From Rhizobium subbaraonis (GTDB lineage Bacteria; Pseudomonadota; Alphaproteobacteria; Rhizobiales; Rhizobiaceae), in assembly GCF_900220975.1 (NCBI RefSeq), contig NZ_OBQD01000006.1:1-64000 (forward strand): a stretch of DNA of 64,000 nucleotides, in the 5' to 3' direction. The position numbers were made by a program, and so were the translations under genes. The notes beneath the pieces were generated by a model. The model saw nothing but the letters and a program-made list of their open reading frames with translations, searched no databases and was not told the DNA's origin. Positions 7,584 to 17,908 of this stretch are shown here, piece by piece. Numbering within the stretch: position 1 is the first letter of the stretch; each line of letters starts with the position of its first letter.

Positions 7584-8906
7584 TCAGCCGCCATTGGCGA
7601 CGACGGTCGCGCGATAGCGCCCCACCGCCTCGGCGATCAAGCCGGCCACCTTCTTCTGCCAGGCCGGATCTATCAGAAGCTGCTCGTCCTCCTTGTTCGA
7701 CAGGAAGCCGAGTTCAAGAAGCACCGAGGGCACATCGGGTGCCTTCAGCACACGAAACCCGGCATAGCGATGCGGATTGTTGATGAGCTTGACCTCGCCT
7801 TCGAAGGCGTCCACCACCTGCTTGGCCAGGCCGACGGAAAAGCCCTGCGTCTCGCGGCGCGTCAGGTCGATCAGGATATCGGCCACTTCCGGCGGTTCGC
7901 CCTCCAGCGGCATTCCGGCAATCTCGTCCGAAAGGTTTTCGCGCGCGGCAAGGTTGGCAGCGAGACTGTCGGATGCCTTGTCGGAAATCGTATAGACCGT
8001 GGCGCCGCGGATATCCTTTTGGCGAAGCGTATCGGCGTGGATCGAGATCAGCAGGTTGGCATTGCGGCTGCGCGCCAGTTGCACCCGCTGCGGCAGCGAC
8101 AGGAACTCGTCGTTGTCACGCGTCAAGAACGCCTCTGTCGACGGCAGCTTGTTCAGCGCGGCCGCGATCTCCTTGGCAAAGGCCAGCGTCACGTCCTTTT
8201 CATGCGTGCCGGTCTCGACCCCCAGTGCGCCGTTGTCGATCCCGCCATGGCCCGCGTCGACGGCGATGACGAAACGACCAGGCTCCACCGCCCCACCCGG
8301 CACCACCGCGCCATCGGCGGAAGCGACGCTCGTGGTTGCCTCTTTCCACTTCTGGCCGTTCACCAACTCGGCAAAGGCACCCTCGGTGACGATCCCCGTA
8401 TCGATGACGAGGCGAAAGCTCTTGCCGCCCTCCTCTTCCCGAACCTCGGTGGAGGTGACGCTTGCAGGCCTGTCCGCCGTCAGCACGATGCGCGACCGCC
8501 CCTCCGCCATGGCGCCAAAACGAACGTCCGTGAAGAGGCCGCGGGCGGCAAACTCATCCTTCTTCAGCGCGAACACCGTTTCGGGAAGATCGATCAGGAT
8601 GCGGTAGGGATTGGCGACGTAGTGAACCGAAATATCCGGCCGCTTGTCGAAATCGATTATGACGCGCGTGCGGGCATCGTCGCCGGCCATGCGGCCCGAA
8701 TAGGCCAGCAGTGCCGAGTTTTCTGCCGGGATGGAGCCGGTCGTCACCTCTGCGCCGGCAGCAGCGATCCCGCCGGCCAACGAGGGAAAGGCCACAAGCG
8801 CAAGGACCGCCGCGCCCGCAAGCCGGCACAGCACCCTCGCCGCCCGGTTGCCCGCTTCAGCCCTTCGCGTGACCACGACCTTCAAATCCCGACCTCCCCC
8901 GACCAA
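7584..8906 (-). CDS. amiC: N-acetylmuramoyl-L-alanine amidase with AMIN domain
   Basis: Cleaves septal peptidoglycan between muramic acid and L-alanine. The 440-residue protein has a hydrophobic export signal (about 25-50), an AMIN targeting domain (about 65-170, starting TRVIIDFDKRPDISV), and a zinc-dependent Amidase_3 domain with the metal ligands in VAVDAGHGG, THEKD and SIHAD and the catalytic Glu in VLLELGFLSN. The start at 8906 gives a rather long polar leader before the signal; a downstream start is possible. Together with mrcA it forms a cell-wall pair. The substrate could be regulated by an EnvC-like activator, which is not in the window. Confidence 0.92.
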   Translation of the reverse strand: MVGGGRDLKVVVTRRAEAGNRAARVLCRLAGAAVLALVAFPSLAGGIAAAGAEVTTGSIPAENSALLAYSGRMAGDDARTRVIIDFDKRPDISVHYVANPYRILIDLPETVFALKKDEFAARGLFTDVRFGAMAEGRSRIVLTADRPASVTSTEVREEEGGKSFRLVIDTGIVTEGAFAELVNGQKWKEATTSVASADGAVVPGGAVEPGRFVIAVDAGHGGIDNGALGVETGTHEKDVTLAFAKEIAAALNKLPSTEAFLTRDNDEFLSLPQRVQLARSRNANLLISIHADTLRQKDIRGATVYTISDKASDSLAANLAARENLSDEIAGMPLEGEPPEVADILIDLTRRETQGFSVGLAKQVVDAFEGEVKLINNPHRYAGFRVLKAPDVPSVLLELGFLSNKEDEQLLIDPAWQKKVAGLIAEAVGRYRATVVANGG

Positions 8907-9560
8907 CGCCGCCCTGCTTGCGGCTCGGATCCAACAGCAATTCCTTCGGCCGCACCAGACGCCCGAAGCGAATAATCGTCGGACAAACTTGACGCCGCAT
9001 GGTTAACCGAAGCTTACCGGCGTTGCGCCGGAGCGCTCGGGCGGCCGGCCTCCATCCTGCGGGATTGGATCATAATTGTGACGGTCCCGGCTTTTTCCTT
9101 GCCATTGTGACATATTGAACATAAAAGCGATTTCAGGGAAAAAGCACTGACGGGATAGAAGCCGCAGGCGGGCAGCCAACCATCTGGAATTGGCGCCGAA
9201 ACTGGCCTTCATCCGCCGTCGCAAAGTTTCTTCCCGAGCAATGGAATCGCGGTAATCCGGCGGTGGCCGGACCAAATCAACGGTGGATATCCACCATGGG
9301 CATTCAGGCCCGCTTCATCGGACCGTTTCGGTCTATGGCATTGGCAATCTCGTTTGGACGTTGATGTTGTCGCTGCGGTATATGTCAGAGGTTAACAGGC
9401 TACGGTGCGTGATCGTACCAGCCGTTGTCTGGCCGCGGCCCGCTCACCCCGCCCCGACGGGAACTCACTTATCCGGCGCAGCGCTCCCACCTTCCGACCG
9501 ACCGCCCATCAGCGGCCAGTCGCCAGACAGGCTTGGCCTGCGCCGAGGAGCAGAACTTTC
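8907..9560. other. 654-bp divergent intergenic region between amiC and rne
   Basis: No gene is supported here. It must contain the amiC promoter (minus strand) and the rne promoter and leader (plus strand). A perfect 14-bp palindrome, GGTGGATATCCACC, lies at 9282-9295. A weak promoter-like pair, TTGGAC (9354-9359) and GGTATA (9377-9382, spacing 17), would give an rne leader of about 170 bases. Long rne leaders are used for autoregulation by RNase E in other bacteria; whether that applies here is inference. Confidence 0.5.
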
Positions 9561-12419
9561 ATGGCAGACAAAATGCTTATCGATGCGTCTCACGCAGAGG
9601 AGACGCGCGTCGTTGTCGTACGCGGCAACCGCATAGAAGAATTCGATTTCGAATCGCAGCACAAGAAGCAGATCCGCGGCAACATCTATCTTGCCAAGGT
9701 GACCCGCGTTGAGCCGTCGCTGCAGGCGGCCTTCGTGGACTACGGCGGCAACCGCCACGGCTTCCTGGCCTTCGCCGAAATCCATCCCGACTACTACCAG
9801 ATCCCTCTGGCCGACCGTCAGGCGCTGCTTCGTGCGGAAGCCGAGGAGGCCCGCCGCGACGAGGACATCGAACATGTCGAGACCGCGCCCGTCGCCGCCC
9901 AGCCGGTGACGATCGTCCAGGAGGCCCCGGAGGAGACGCCGGTCGAAGCCAAGGCAGTCGAAGCCAGGACCGAGGCGGTCGAGGTCGTCGCGGAAACGGC
10001 GGAAGCTGTGCCTGCCGCAGAAGCCGAGGCCGAGCCGGTCGAGGAAGAAACCAAGCCGAAGGCGAAGAAGCCGCGCAAGCCGCGGGCCAAGAAGGCCGTC
10101 GCCAAGGATGAGGCCGCCGAAGAAGTGCCGGCCGCAGCAGCGGAAGACGAGGACAGCAAGACCCCGTCCGGCGACATGGCCGCCGCCGTCGATACTGACG
10201 TCATCTCCGAAGAGGTGCGCAAGCGTCCCGGCGACGACGATGACGACGACGACGATCACCACGAAGAAAAGGAAGTGATCGAATCGGTCGGCGCCGAAGA
10301 CGCGATGGAAGAGGTTCCGGACCGCATCCAGCGCAAGCCGCGCAAACAGTACCGCATCCAGGAAGTGATCAAGCGCCGGCAGATCCTGCTGGTCCAGGTC
10401 GCCAAAGAAGAGCGCGGCAACAAGGGTGCGGCGCTGACCACCTACCTTTCGCTCGCAGGCCGTTATTCGGTCCTGATGCCGAACACCGCCCGTGGCGGCG
10501 GCATCTCCCGCAAGATCACCAACCCGCAGGACCGCAAGCGCCTGAAGGAGATCGCCCGCGATCTCGAGGTGCCGCAGGGCATGGGCGTGATCCTGCGCAC
10601 CGCCGGCGCCAACCGCACCAAGGTCGAGGTCAAGCGCGACTTCGAATACCTGATGCGCCTGTGGGAGAACGTGCGCACGCTGACGCTGAATTCGACCGCG
10701 CCCTGCCTCGTCTACGAGGAAGGCTCGCTGATCAAGCGCTCGATCCGCGACCTATACAACAAGGATATCAGCGAGATCGTCGTTGCCGGCGAGGAAGGCT
10801 ACAAGGAAGCCAAGGGCTTCATGAAGATGCTGATGCCGAGCCACGCCAAGGTGGTTCAGCCCTACCGCGATATCCACCCGATCTTCTCGCGCTCGGGCAT
10901 CGAAGCTCAGCTCGACCGCATGCTGCAGCCGCAGGTGACCTTGAAGTCCGGCGGCTACATCATCATCAACCAGACCGAGGCGCTCGTCTCGATCGACGTC
11001 AACTCCGGCCGTTCGACGCGCGAGCATTCGATCGAGGAGACGGCGCTACAGACGAACCTCGAAGCCGCCGAGGAAGTGGCACGCCAGCTGCGCCTGCGTG
11101 ACCTTGCAGGCCTCGTCGTCATCGACTTCATCGACATGGAGGAGAAGCGCAACAACCGCTCCGTCGAGAAGAAGCTGAAGGACTGCCTCAAGCACGACCG
11201 CGCCCGCATCCAGGTCGGCCGGATCTCGCATTTCGGCCTGCTCGAGATGTCGCGCCAGCGCATCCGCGCCTCCGTGCTCGAAAGCACGACGCAGACCTGC
11301 CCGCACTGCAACGGCACCGGGCATATCCGCTCGCAGTCGTCCGTCGCACTGCATGTCCTGCGCGGCATCGAGGAGTATCTGCTCAAGAACACCACGCACA
11401 ACATCACCGTGCGCACGACGCCGGATATCGCGCTCTACCTGCTCAACCAGAAGCGCGGAACGATCAACGATTACGAGACGCGCTTCGGCGTGCATATCGT
11501 CATCGATGCGGATGCCCATGTCGGCGCCCAGCATTTCGCGATCGACCGCGGCGAGCCGGTCGAAAATCCGGTGAAGATCGAGCAGTTCGTCCAGTTCGCT
11601 CCCGAGCCGGACGAGGATGACGACATCGTCATCGAGGAAGATCTGGAAGAAGAGGAAGCCGAGGCTGTGGCGAAGCCCGCTCCTGCCGCTGCTGCTTCGT
11701 CCTCTGACGACCAGTCGGGCCGCAAGCGCAAGCGCCGCCGCCGCCGCCGCGGCCGTGGCGGTTCCGAGGGGACCGAAGCCAGCGACACCGCATCGTTCGG
11801 CGGTGAACAGCCGGGCGACGTCGACGAGGAAGGCGACGAGGCCGAGGATGAGACGGAAGCCGCCGGCGAGGCACAGCACGCAGCCGACGACGATCAGGGC
11901 AAGCGCAAGCGCCGTCGTCGCGGCAAGCGCGGCGGCCGCCGCAACCGTGGCGACGAGCTGGAAGCCGGTGCAGAATCGGCAGACACGGAAGCTGAGGCCG
12001 ACGTCGAAGAGCCTGCCGTGATCCCGGCTGCCGCGGATGCCGAAGTCATGGCCGTAGTGGAAGGCCAGCCGGCGCCAAGCGAAGAAGAGGTCGTAGCCGA
12101 AGTGCAGGCCGAGCCCGCACCGAAGGCCCGCCGGACCCGCAAGGCCAAGACAAAGAAGGAAGCCGAACCGGAAGTGACGGCCGACGTCGAGGCACAGGCA
12201 GCGATCGAAGATCAACCCGCTGAAGACGTCGCGGTCGAGGAGGCCGTCGAAGAGGCTGCGGCGGATCTCGATGAAGCCAAGCCCGCGCGCGCCAATCGCG
12301 ACCTTTCGACGATCGCGTCGGCGCCCGTCGTCAAATCCTCTTCGCCGAAGGAGAAGGAAGGCGACGAGCCGGAGAAGCCCAAGAAGGGCGGCTGGTGGCA
12401 GCGTCGCGGCTTCTTCTGA
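9561..12419 (+). CDS. rne: Ribonuclease E
   Basis: Main endonuclease of mRNA decay and rRNA/tRNA processing. Start ATG 9561 (GAGGAG 10 bases upstream) gives 952 residues beginning MADKMLIDASHAEETR. An S1 RNA-binding domain begins near residue 35 and is interrupted by a ~160-residue Ala/Glu/Lys-rich insert with an eight-Asp run, as in other alphaproteobacteria. The catalytic core keeps SIDVNSG and VVIDFIDM (metal Asp residues) and the zinc link CPHCNGTGH. The C-terminal ~320 residues are disordered and acidic with two Arg-rich RNA-binding patches and end in GGWWQRRGFF, probably the degradosome scaffold. Confidence 0.95.
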   Translation: MADKMLIDASHAEETRVVVVRGNRIEEFDFESQHKKQIRGNIYLAKVTRVEPSLQAAFVDYGGNRHGFLAFAEIHPDYYQIPLADRQALLRAEAEEARRDEDIEHVETAPVAAQPVTIVQEAPEETPVEAKAVEARTEAVEVVAETAEAVPAAEAEAEPVEEETKPKAKKPRKPRAKKAVAKDEAAEEVPAAAAEDEDSKTPSGDMAAAVDTDVISEEVRKRPGDDDDDDDDHHEEKEVIESVGAEDAMEEVPDRIQRKPRKQYRIQEVIKRRQILLVQVAKEERGNKGAALTTYLSLAGRYSVLMPNTARGGGISRKITNPQDRKRLKEIARDLEVPQGMGVILRTAGANRTKVEVKRDFEYLMRLWENVRTLTLNSTAPCLVYEEGSLIKRSIRDLYNKDISEIVVAGEEGYKEAKGFMKMLMPSHAKVVQPYRDIHPIFSRSGIEAQLDRMLQPQVTLKSGGYIIINQTEALVSIDVNSGRSTREHSIEETALQTNLEAAEEVARQLRLRDLAGLVVIDFIDMEEKRNNRSVEKKLKDCLKHDRARIQVGRISHFGLLEMSRQRIRASVLESTTQTCPHCNGTGHIRSQSSVALHVLRGIEEYLLKNTTHNITVRTTPDIALYLLNQKRGTINDYETRFGVHIVIDADAHVGAQHFAIDRGEPVENPVKIEQFVQFAPEPDEDDDIVIEEDLEEEEAEAVAKPAPAAAASSSDDQSGRKRKRRRRRRGRGGSEGTEASDTASFGGEQPGDVDEEGDEAEDETEAAGEAQHAADDDQGKRKRRRRGKRGGRRNRGDELEAGAESADTEAEADVEEPAVIPAAADAEVMAVVEGQPAPSEEEVVAEVQAEPAPKARRTRKAKTKKEAEPEVTADVEAQAAIEDQPAEDVAVEEAVEEAAADLDEAKPARANRDLSTIASAPVVKSSSPKEKEGDEPEKPKKGGWWQRRGFF

Positions 12420-12443
12420 GAGCAGTAGCACTAAGGAATGCAG

Positions 12444-12474
12444 GACCCGGCCATTGCGCCGGGTCTTTTCTTTT
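12444..12474 (+). terminator. Intrinsic terminator of rne
   Basis: A perfect 8-bp stem GACCCGGC/GCCGGGTC (12444-12451, 12458-12465) with a six-base loop is followed by TTTTCTTTTC, 24 bp after the rne stop codon. Confidence 0.9.
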
Positions 12475-12592
12475 CAGGCTGTGATGCCACTGTTGGTGAA
12501 CGCCGAAAGACAGCTTCGCCCATGGCTTTCGCCCTGCCCCGGCCCGTTCCCAAGCCCGGCCCAGCGATCGCACATCGACCAGTCGCCGCCGC

Positions 12593-13744
12593 CTATTTCA
12601 GCCACGCTGCTATGCGGTCCGTCGCTTCGACCATCTGCTCGTAGGCCCCGGCAAAGGAGAATCGCATGGTGCGGTGCCCGCCGATCGGATCGAAGTCGTG
12701 CCCCGGCGTCGCGGCGACGTCGATCTCGGCCAGCATGCGGCGGGCGAACGCCATACTGTCGTTCGTGAAGCGGCCGACATCGACATAGGCATAGAACGCA
12801 CCGTCCATGGGCGAGGCGATGGTGAAGCCGATCTCGGGCAGCCGCGCTGCCAGCAAGTCGCGGTTGCGGCGATAGGCCTCGCGGTGGACGTCGAGCTCTT
12901 CGTGCGCGCCAAGCGCTGCGAGCGCCGCCAGCTGCGAAATCTCCGGGGCGGATATGTAGAGGCTCTGCGACAGCCGCTCGATCGGGCGAACGACATCCTT
13001 CGGCAGCACCATCCAGCCGATCCGCCAGCCGGTCATGCAGTAGTATTTCGAGAAGGAATTGATCACGACGACGTCGCTTGTCAGTTCAAGCGCAGTCGTC
13101 TCCTCGCCGGAAAACGTCAGCCCGTGATAGATCTCGTCGGAGATGAACGCGATGTCGCTGGCGCTGCAGTAATCGGCCAGCGCCTTCAGGTGCGCGCGGT
13201 CGGTGACGGTGCCCGTCGGATTGGCCGGGCTTGCCAAGAGCACACCGGAAAGCTTGCCGAACACGCTCTGGGCGGCCTCAAGGCTTTCTGGCGTCATCGT
13301 GAAGCCGTTCTCTGCGCTGACCTCGATCTCGATCGTCTCGATGCCGAGGGCTGCGAGAATGTTGCGATACGCGGGGTAGCCGGGCCGCGCGATCGCGACG
13401 CGGTCGCCCACGTCGAACAGCGTCAGGAAGGCAAGGTTGAAGCCGGCCGACGAACCTGTCGTCACCGCGATGCGGGCGGGGTCGACATCGACGCCGTGCC
13501 GGGCGCGGTAATGCGCGGCGATGCCCCGGCGCAGGTCGTTCAGGCCGAGTGCCTCGGTATAGCCGATGCGTCCGTCCTCCAGCGCCTGCCGGGCGGCAGA
13601 AAGCGCCGCAGCGGGCGCGGGATAGGCCGGCTGGCCGACCGCCATCGAGATGACCGGATTGCCTGCAGAGCGCCGCCGCGTCGCCTCGGCAAGGACGTCC
13701 ATTGCGTGGAACGGTTCGACTGCACTGCGTCGGGAGACTTTCAT
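12593..13744 (-). CDS. PLP-dependent class I/II aminotransferase
   Basis: Cytoplasmic fold-type I aminotransferase of 383 residues. Visible marks are the substrate-side GQPAYPAP loop near residue 38, the PLP-phosphate region TTGSSAGFN, the ASPANPTGTV loop with the cofactor Asn, SDEIYHG with the pyridine Asp, and the Schiff-base lysine in NSFSKYYCMTGWRIGW. The exact amino-acid substrate cannot be read; aspartate/aromatic or alanine-type enzymes of this family look alike. It is transcribed toward rne, whose terminator lies between them. Confidence 0.88.
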   Translation of the reverse strand: MKVSRRSAVEPFHAMDVLAEATRRRSAGNPVISMAVGQPAYPAPAAALSAARQALEDGRIGYTEALGLNDLRRGIAAHYRARHGVDVDPARIAVTTGSSAGFNLAFLTLFDVGDRVAIARPGYPAYRNILAALGIETIEIEVSAENGFTMTPESLEAAQSVFGKLSGVLLASPANPTGTVTDRAHLKALADYCSASDIAFISDEIYHGLTFSGEETTALELTSDVVVINSFSKYYCMTGWRIGWMVLPKDVVRPIERLSQSLYISAPEISQLAALAALGAHEELDVHREAYRRNRDLLAARLPEIGFTIASPMDGAFYAYVDVGRFTNDSMAFARRMLAEIDVAATPGHDFDPIGGHRTMRFSFAGAYEQMVEATDRIAAWLK

Positions 13745-14043
13745 CGCTCGATCTTTCCTCGAGAATCAAGAACAGACGACGCCGGACGGCGTGCGTACGA
13801 ATTTGCTGCGCGCCTTTGCCCAAGCGAAGGCCCGAACCCGGGCGCCGCTACGTACCGCGCACAGCGAAGTAGCCGGAACAGCGCCCTGTTCACAATCCCG
13901 ACAGGGCACCCTTTCTACCGAAAATGCTGTTCCGTTTCCGCCGCTGCCGCCGTAAGGTCGTCGCAATGCGCCGCAATCATGGTAGCGAAGCGGCCAATAG
14001 AAAACGACGGCAGCCCAGTCTGCTGCGCCATCACGAGGACCAT

Positions 14044-14808
14044 ATGTTTCGCAATCACGGCAAGAAGCTTGCAGCAGCGCTCACGCTCGCAGGTGCGCTC
14101 ACCCTTCCCTTTCAGGCCCATGCCTTCGATGCCAAGCAGAAGGAAGAGATCGGCGCACTCGTGAAGGAATACCTTCTCGCAAATCCGGAAATCCTGATGG
14201 ACATGCAGGAGGCCCTTCAGCAAAAGCAGATGCAGGCGCAGCAGCAGCAGGCCTCCGCCGCGATCACCGACAATCAGAAGGCGATCTTCAATGCCGCCGA
14301 AGACATCTCGCTCGGCAATCCCGACGGCGACGTGACCATCGTCGAATTCTTCGACTACAACTGCGGCTACTGCAAACGGGCGCTTTCGGACATGGACGCC
14401 GTCCTGGAAGCCGACAAGAATGTCCGCTTCGTGCTGAAGGAACTGCCGATCCTCGGGCCTGATTCGCTTGCGGCTCACAAGGTCAGCGCCGCTTTCCGCG
14501 ATCTCGCGCCTGAAAAGTACGGCGAGTTCCATCGCACCCTGCTCGGCGGCGAGGAGCGTGCCACGGAAGAAACCGCGATCGCGCTCGCCGTGAAACTCGG
14601 CGTCAGCGAAGCCGACATCCGCAAGCAGATGGAAGTGAAGCCGCACGACGACGCCGTCCGCAATGCCTATAGCCTTGCACAGAGCCTCGGAATCACCGGC
14701 ACGCCCTCCTACGTCATTGCAAATGAAGCAGTATTCGGCGCGGTCGGCGTCGACGAACTGAACGAGAAGGTGGCGAACGTCCGCTCCTGCGGCAAGGCCG
14801 CCTGCTGA
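14044..14808 (+). CDS. Periplasmic DsbA-family thiol oxidoreductase (DsbG/ScsC-like)
   Basis: A 254-residue protein with a signal peptide (cleavage after QAHA, about residue 27), an N-terminal helical segment rich in Gln (about 30-75) that in ScsC/BdbD-type proteins mediates oligomerisation, and a thioredoxin fold with active site CGYC (107-110) and cis-Pro loop GTPSYVI. It forms or shuffles disulfides in exported proteins. The start at 14044 is set by GAGGA six bases upstream; an in-frame ATG 120 bp further up adds a non-natural Arg-rich leader. Two extra cysteines lie at the extreme C-terminus (SCGKAAC). Confidence 0.85.
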   Translation: MFRNHGKKLAAALTLAGALTLPFQAHAFDAKQKEEIGALVKEYLLANPEILMDMQEALQQKQMQAQQQQASAAITDNQKAIFNAAEDISLGNPDGDVTIVEFFDYNCGYCKRALSDMDAVLEADKNVRFVLKELPILGPDSLAAHKVSAAFRDLAPEKYGEFHRTLLGGEERATEETAIALAVKLGVSEADIRKQMEVKPHDDAVRNAYSLAQSLGITGTPSYVIANEAVFGAVGVDELNEKVANVRSCGKAAC

Positions 14809-15008
14809 GGCCGGCCTGCAACACCGATGACGCGCACGGTCCTGGAATGGCGCCCGACGTCCGGGATCGTGCCGTCCGCCATCTTTCCGCCATTCCCTTG
14901 CTGTTCAGGCAACGTGGTTGTGGACAAGGCGCGCGCGGGTCCTTGGGGCTTTTCCTTGAAGAACCGGCGGTCTATAGGTAAGCCACGATCCAGAAAGCGG
15001 AAATTCGA

Positions 15009-15446
15009 ATGGCTCCCACCCTGTTTGTCCTGAATGGTCCAAACCTCAACGCGCTCGGCAAGCGCGAGCCCGGCATCTATGGCGGGCATACGCTGGCCGA
15101 CATCGAGGCCCTGTGCCGTGCCGAAGGCGAGAAGCTGGGTTTTGCGATCGACTTTCGCCAGACGAACCATGAAGGCGTGCTCGTCGACTGGATCCACGAG
15201 GCTGGCGATACGGCGGCCGGCATTGCCATCAATGCAGGCGCCTACACGCACACCTCCATCGCCCTGCACGACGCCATCCGGGCCATCCGGATCCCGGTCG
15301 TCGAGCTGCACCTTTCCAACGTGCATGCGCGCGAGGAATTCCGCCACAAGTCCATGATCGCGCCCGCGGTCAAGGGCGTCATCTGCGGGTTCGGCGAGCA
15401 TAGCTACATCCTGGCGCTGCAAGCGCTGAAATCCTTGACGAAATAA
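15009..15446 (+). CDS. aroQ: 3-dehydroquinate dehydratase, type II
   Basis: Third step of the shikimate pathway: 3-dehydroquinate to 3-dehydroshikimate. The 145-residue length is typical for the dodecameric type II enzyme. The active-site motifs are present: LNGPNLNALGKREPGIYG (catalytic Tyr), FRQTNHEG, INAGAYTHTS and ELHLSNVHAREEFRHKS (catalytic His and substrate-binding Arg). It stands 22 bp upstream of accB and is most likely the first gene of an aroQ-accB-accC transcription unit, as commonly seen in this group. Confidence 0.96.
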   Translation: MAPTLFVLNGPNLNALGKREPGIYGGHTLADIEALCRAEGEKLGFAIDFRQTNHEGVLVDWIHEAGDTAAGIAINAGAYTHTSIALHDAIRAIRIPVVELHLSNVHAREEFRHKSMIAPAVKGVICGFGEHSYILALQALKSLTK

Positions 15447-15468
15447 AGAAAATAAGAGGCTCAATCCC

Positions 15469-15930
15469 ATGGCTGACAAGAAGCAGGGCATCGATCAGAC
15501 GCTGATCCGCGATCTCGCGAACATCCTCAACGAGACGGACCTGACCGAGATCGAAGTCGAGCAGGACGACCTGCGCATCCGCGTCTCGCGCGCCGGTACG
15601 CCGCAGTACGTTTCCGCCCCTGTTCCCGCTCCTCTTGCCGTCGCAGCACCGGTTGCAGCAGCAGCCGCCGCACCGGCCGCCGCCGTCCGCGACAACAAGA
15701 ACGCTGTCACCGCGCCGATGGTCGGCACGGCCTATCTCTCCCCCGCCCCTGGCGCGCGCCCCTTCGTCGAAGTCGGCTCCACCGTGCAGGAAGGCCAGAC
15801 GCTGCTCATCATCGAAGCCATGAAGACGATGAACCAGATCCCGGCGCCGCGCTCGGGCAAGGTCACCGAAATCATGGTCACCGATGCTGCACCGGTCGAA
15901 TACGGCGAACCGCTGATCGTCATCGAGTGA
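15469..15930 (+). CDS. accB: Biotin carboxyl carrier protein of acetyl-CoA carboxylase
   Basis: Carries biotin for the first step of fatty acid synthesis. The 153-residue protein has the N-terminal helical domain, an Ala/Pro-rich flexible linker (about 50-75) and the C-terminal biotinyl domain with EAMKTMNQ; Lys119 is the biotinylation site. It lies between aroQ and accC with short gaps (22 and 10 bp), so the carrier and the carboxylase are made together. Confidence 0.96.
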   Translation: MADKKQGIDQTLIRDLANILNETDLTEIEVEQDDLRIRVSRAGTPQYVSAPVPAPLAVAAPVAAAAAAPAAAVRDNKNAVTAPMVGTAYLSPAPGARPFVEVGSTVQEGQTLLIIEAMKTMNQIPAPRSGKVTEIMVTDAAPVEYGEPLIVIE

Positions 15931-15940
15931 GGGCGGCGCG

Positions 15941-17284
15941 ATGATCACCAAAGTCCTCATAGCCAACCGCGGCGAGATCGCGCTGCGCGTCCTGCGTGCC
16001 TGCAAGGAACTCGGCATCGCCACCGTTGCCGTGCATTCGACGGCCGACGCCGACGCCATGCACGTCCGCCTCGCCGACGAGAGCGTCTGCATCGGCCCGC
16101 CGCCCTCGCGCGACAGCTACCTCAACATCCACCAGATCGTCGCCGCCTGCGAGATCACCGGCGCCGACGCCGTGCATCCGGGCTATGGCTTCCTGTCGGA
16201 GAACGCCAAGTTCGCCGAAATTCTCGACGCGCACGGCATCACCTTCATCGGACCGACGGCCGAGCACATCCGCCTGATGGGTGACAAGATCACCGCCAAG
16301 AAGACGGCTGTCGAACTCGGCATTCCGGTCGTTCCTGGCTCCGACGGCGAGGTCAAGCCTGAAAACGCGATGGAAATCGCGCGCAAGATCGGCTTCCCGG
16401 TCCTGATCAAGGCGACGGCCGGCGGCGGCGGGCGCGGCATGAAGGTCGCAAAGACCCCGGCCGATCTCGAAGAAGCGGTTTCGACCGCCCGTTCCGAAGC
16501 GCTCGCAGCCTTCGGCAACGACGCCGTGTACATGGAAAAGTATCTCGGCAAGCCACGCCACATCGAGGTACAGGTGGTCGGCGACGGTGCCGGAAACGCG
16601 ATCCATCTTGGCGAACGCGACTGCTCGCTGCAGCGCCGCCACCAGAAGGTCTGGGAAGAGGCCAACTCCCCTGCCCTGAACGTCGAGCAGCGCATGAAGA
16701 TCGGCCAGATCTGCGCCGACGCGATGAAGAAGATGAAGTATCGCGGCGCAGGCACGGTCGAGTTCCTCTACGAGGACGGCGAGTTCTATTTCATCGAGAT
16801 GAACACCCGCCTGCAGGTGGAGCATCCGATCACCGAAGCGATCACCGGCATCGACCTCGTGCACGAGCAGATCCGGGTTGCTTCCGGCGCCGGGCTTTCC
16901 GTGACGCAGGAGGAGATCGAATTCTCCGGCCACGCCATCGAATGCCGCATCAACGCTGAGGATCCGCGGACCTTCGTGCCATCGCCGGGCACGATCACGC
17001 ACTTCCACGCCCCCGGCGGGCTTGGCGTACGCGTCGATTCGGGTGCCTACCAGGGCTACAAGATCCCGCCCTATTACGACAGCCTGATCGGCAAGCTGAT
17101 CGTGCACGGTCGCACGCGTGTAGAATGCATGATGCGACTTCGCCGTGTGCTCGACGAATTCGTGATTGACGGAATCAAGACGACGCTTCCATTGTTCCAG
17201 GAACTGATTTCCAATCAGGATATCGCCAACGGCGACTACGACATCCACTGGCTGGAAAACTATCTGGCCAAGACTTCAGTCTAG
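15941..17284 (+). CDS. accC: Biotin carboxylase subunit of acetyl-CoA carboxylase
   Basis: Carboxylates the biotin on AccB using bicarbonate and ATP. The 447-residue ATP-grasp enzyme shows the N-terminal [11 protein letters not shown], the glycine-rich [12 protein letters not shown] loop, the [14 protein letters not shown] and metal-site [14 protein letters not shown] segments, and the C-terminal biotin-carboxylase domain. Length and motifs are standard. It follows accB by 10 bp and precedes aat by 9 bp, suggesting one operon. Confidence 0.97.
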   Translation: MITKVLIANRGEIALRVLRACKELGIATVAVHSTADADAMHVRLADESVCIGPPPSRDSYLNIHQIVAACEITGADAVHPGYGFLSENAKFAEILDAHGITFIGPTAEHIRLMGDKITAKKTAVELGIPVVPGSDGEVKPENAMEIARKIGFPVLIKATAGGGGRGMKVAKTPADLEEAVSTARSEALAAFGNDAVYMEKYLGKPRHIEVQVVGDGAGNAIHLGERDCSLQRRHQKVWEEANSPALNVEQRMKIGQICADAMKKMKYRGAGTVEFLYEDGEFYFIEMNTRLQVEHPITEAITGIDLVHEQIRVASGAGLSVTQEEIEFSGHAIECRINAEDPRTFVPSPGTITHFHAPGGLGVRVDSGAYQGYKIPPYYDSLIGKLIVHGRTRVECMMRLRRVLDEFVIDGIKTTLPLFQELISNQDIANGDYDIHWLENYLAKTSV

Positions 17285-17293
17285 GGGCGAAAC

Positions 17294-17908
17294 ATGGCAG
17301 GGCGGCGCGGCAGGTCCCCGGAGATCACACCGGAACTTCTGCTGCGCGCCTATTCCATCGGGCTATTCCCGATGGCCGATTCGGCTGACGACCCGGAACT
17401 CTTCTGGGTCGAGCCAGACATGCGGGGCGTCATCCCGCTCGACCGTTTTCACGTCTCGCGCAGTCTTGCCAAGACAATCCGCCGCAACCCCTTCGACATC
17501 CGCGTCAACACCGCCTTCGAGGCGGTGATTTCGGCCTGCGCCGAATCCGCACCCGACCGCCCCTCCACCTGGATCAACACCAAGATCAAGACACTCTACG
17601 CCACCCTGCATCGCATGGGACACGCCCACAGCGTTGAGGCATGGGAAGACGGAGAGCTCGTCGGCGGCCTCTACGGCGTGTCGCTGGGGGCAGCGTTCTT
17701 CGGCGAAAGCATGTTCTCCAGGCGCACGGACGCCTCGAAAATCTGTCTCGTCCATCTGGTCGAACGGCTGAAGGAAAAGCGCTTCCTGCTGCTGGACACC
17801 CAATTCACCACCGAGCACCTGAAGACCTTCGGCGCCATCGACGTGCCGAAGGCGGACTACGAGGGCATGCTCGCCAGGGCGCTGGCCTCGCCTAACTTGG
17901 CGTTTTGA
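17294..17908 (+). CDS. aat: Leucyl/phenylalanyl-tRNA-protein transferase
   Basis: Adds Leu or Phe to proteins with N-terminal Arg or Lys, creating N-degrons for ClpS/ClpAP. The 204-residue protein has the family signature at the start ([28 protein letters not shown]) and the GNAT-like core with [31 protein letters not shown]. It is only 9 bp from accC and is probably the last gene of the aroQ-acc unit. Confidence 0.95.
   Translation: MAGRRGRSPEITPELLLRAYSIGLFPMADSADDPELFWVEPDMRGVIPLDRFHVSRSLAKTIRRNPFDIRVNTAFEAVISACAESAPDRPSTWINTKIKTLYATLHRMGHAHSVEAWEDGELVGGLYGVSLGAAFFGESMFSRRTDASKICLVHLVERLKEKRFLLLDTQFTTEHLKTFGAIDVPKADYEGMLARALASPNLAF

Noticed and set aside
11046-12431. Minus-strand open frame of 461 codons opposite the rne tail
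   Set aside because: Hydrophobic look comes from complementing acidic/Lys codons of the disordered RNase E tail.
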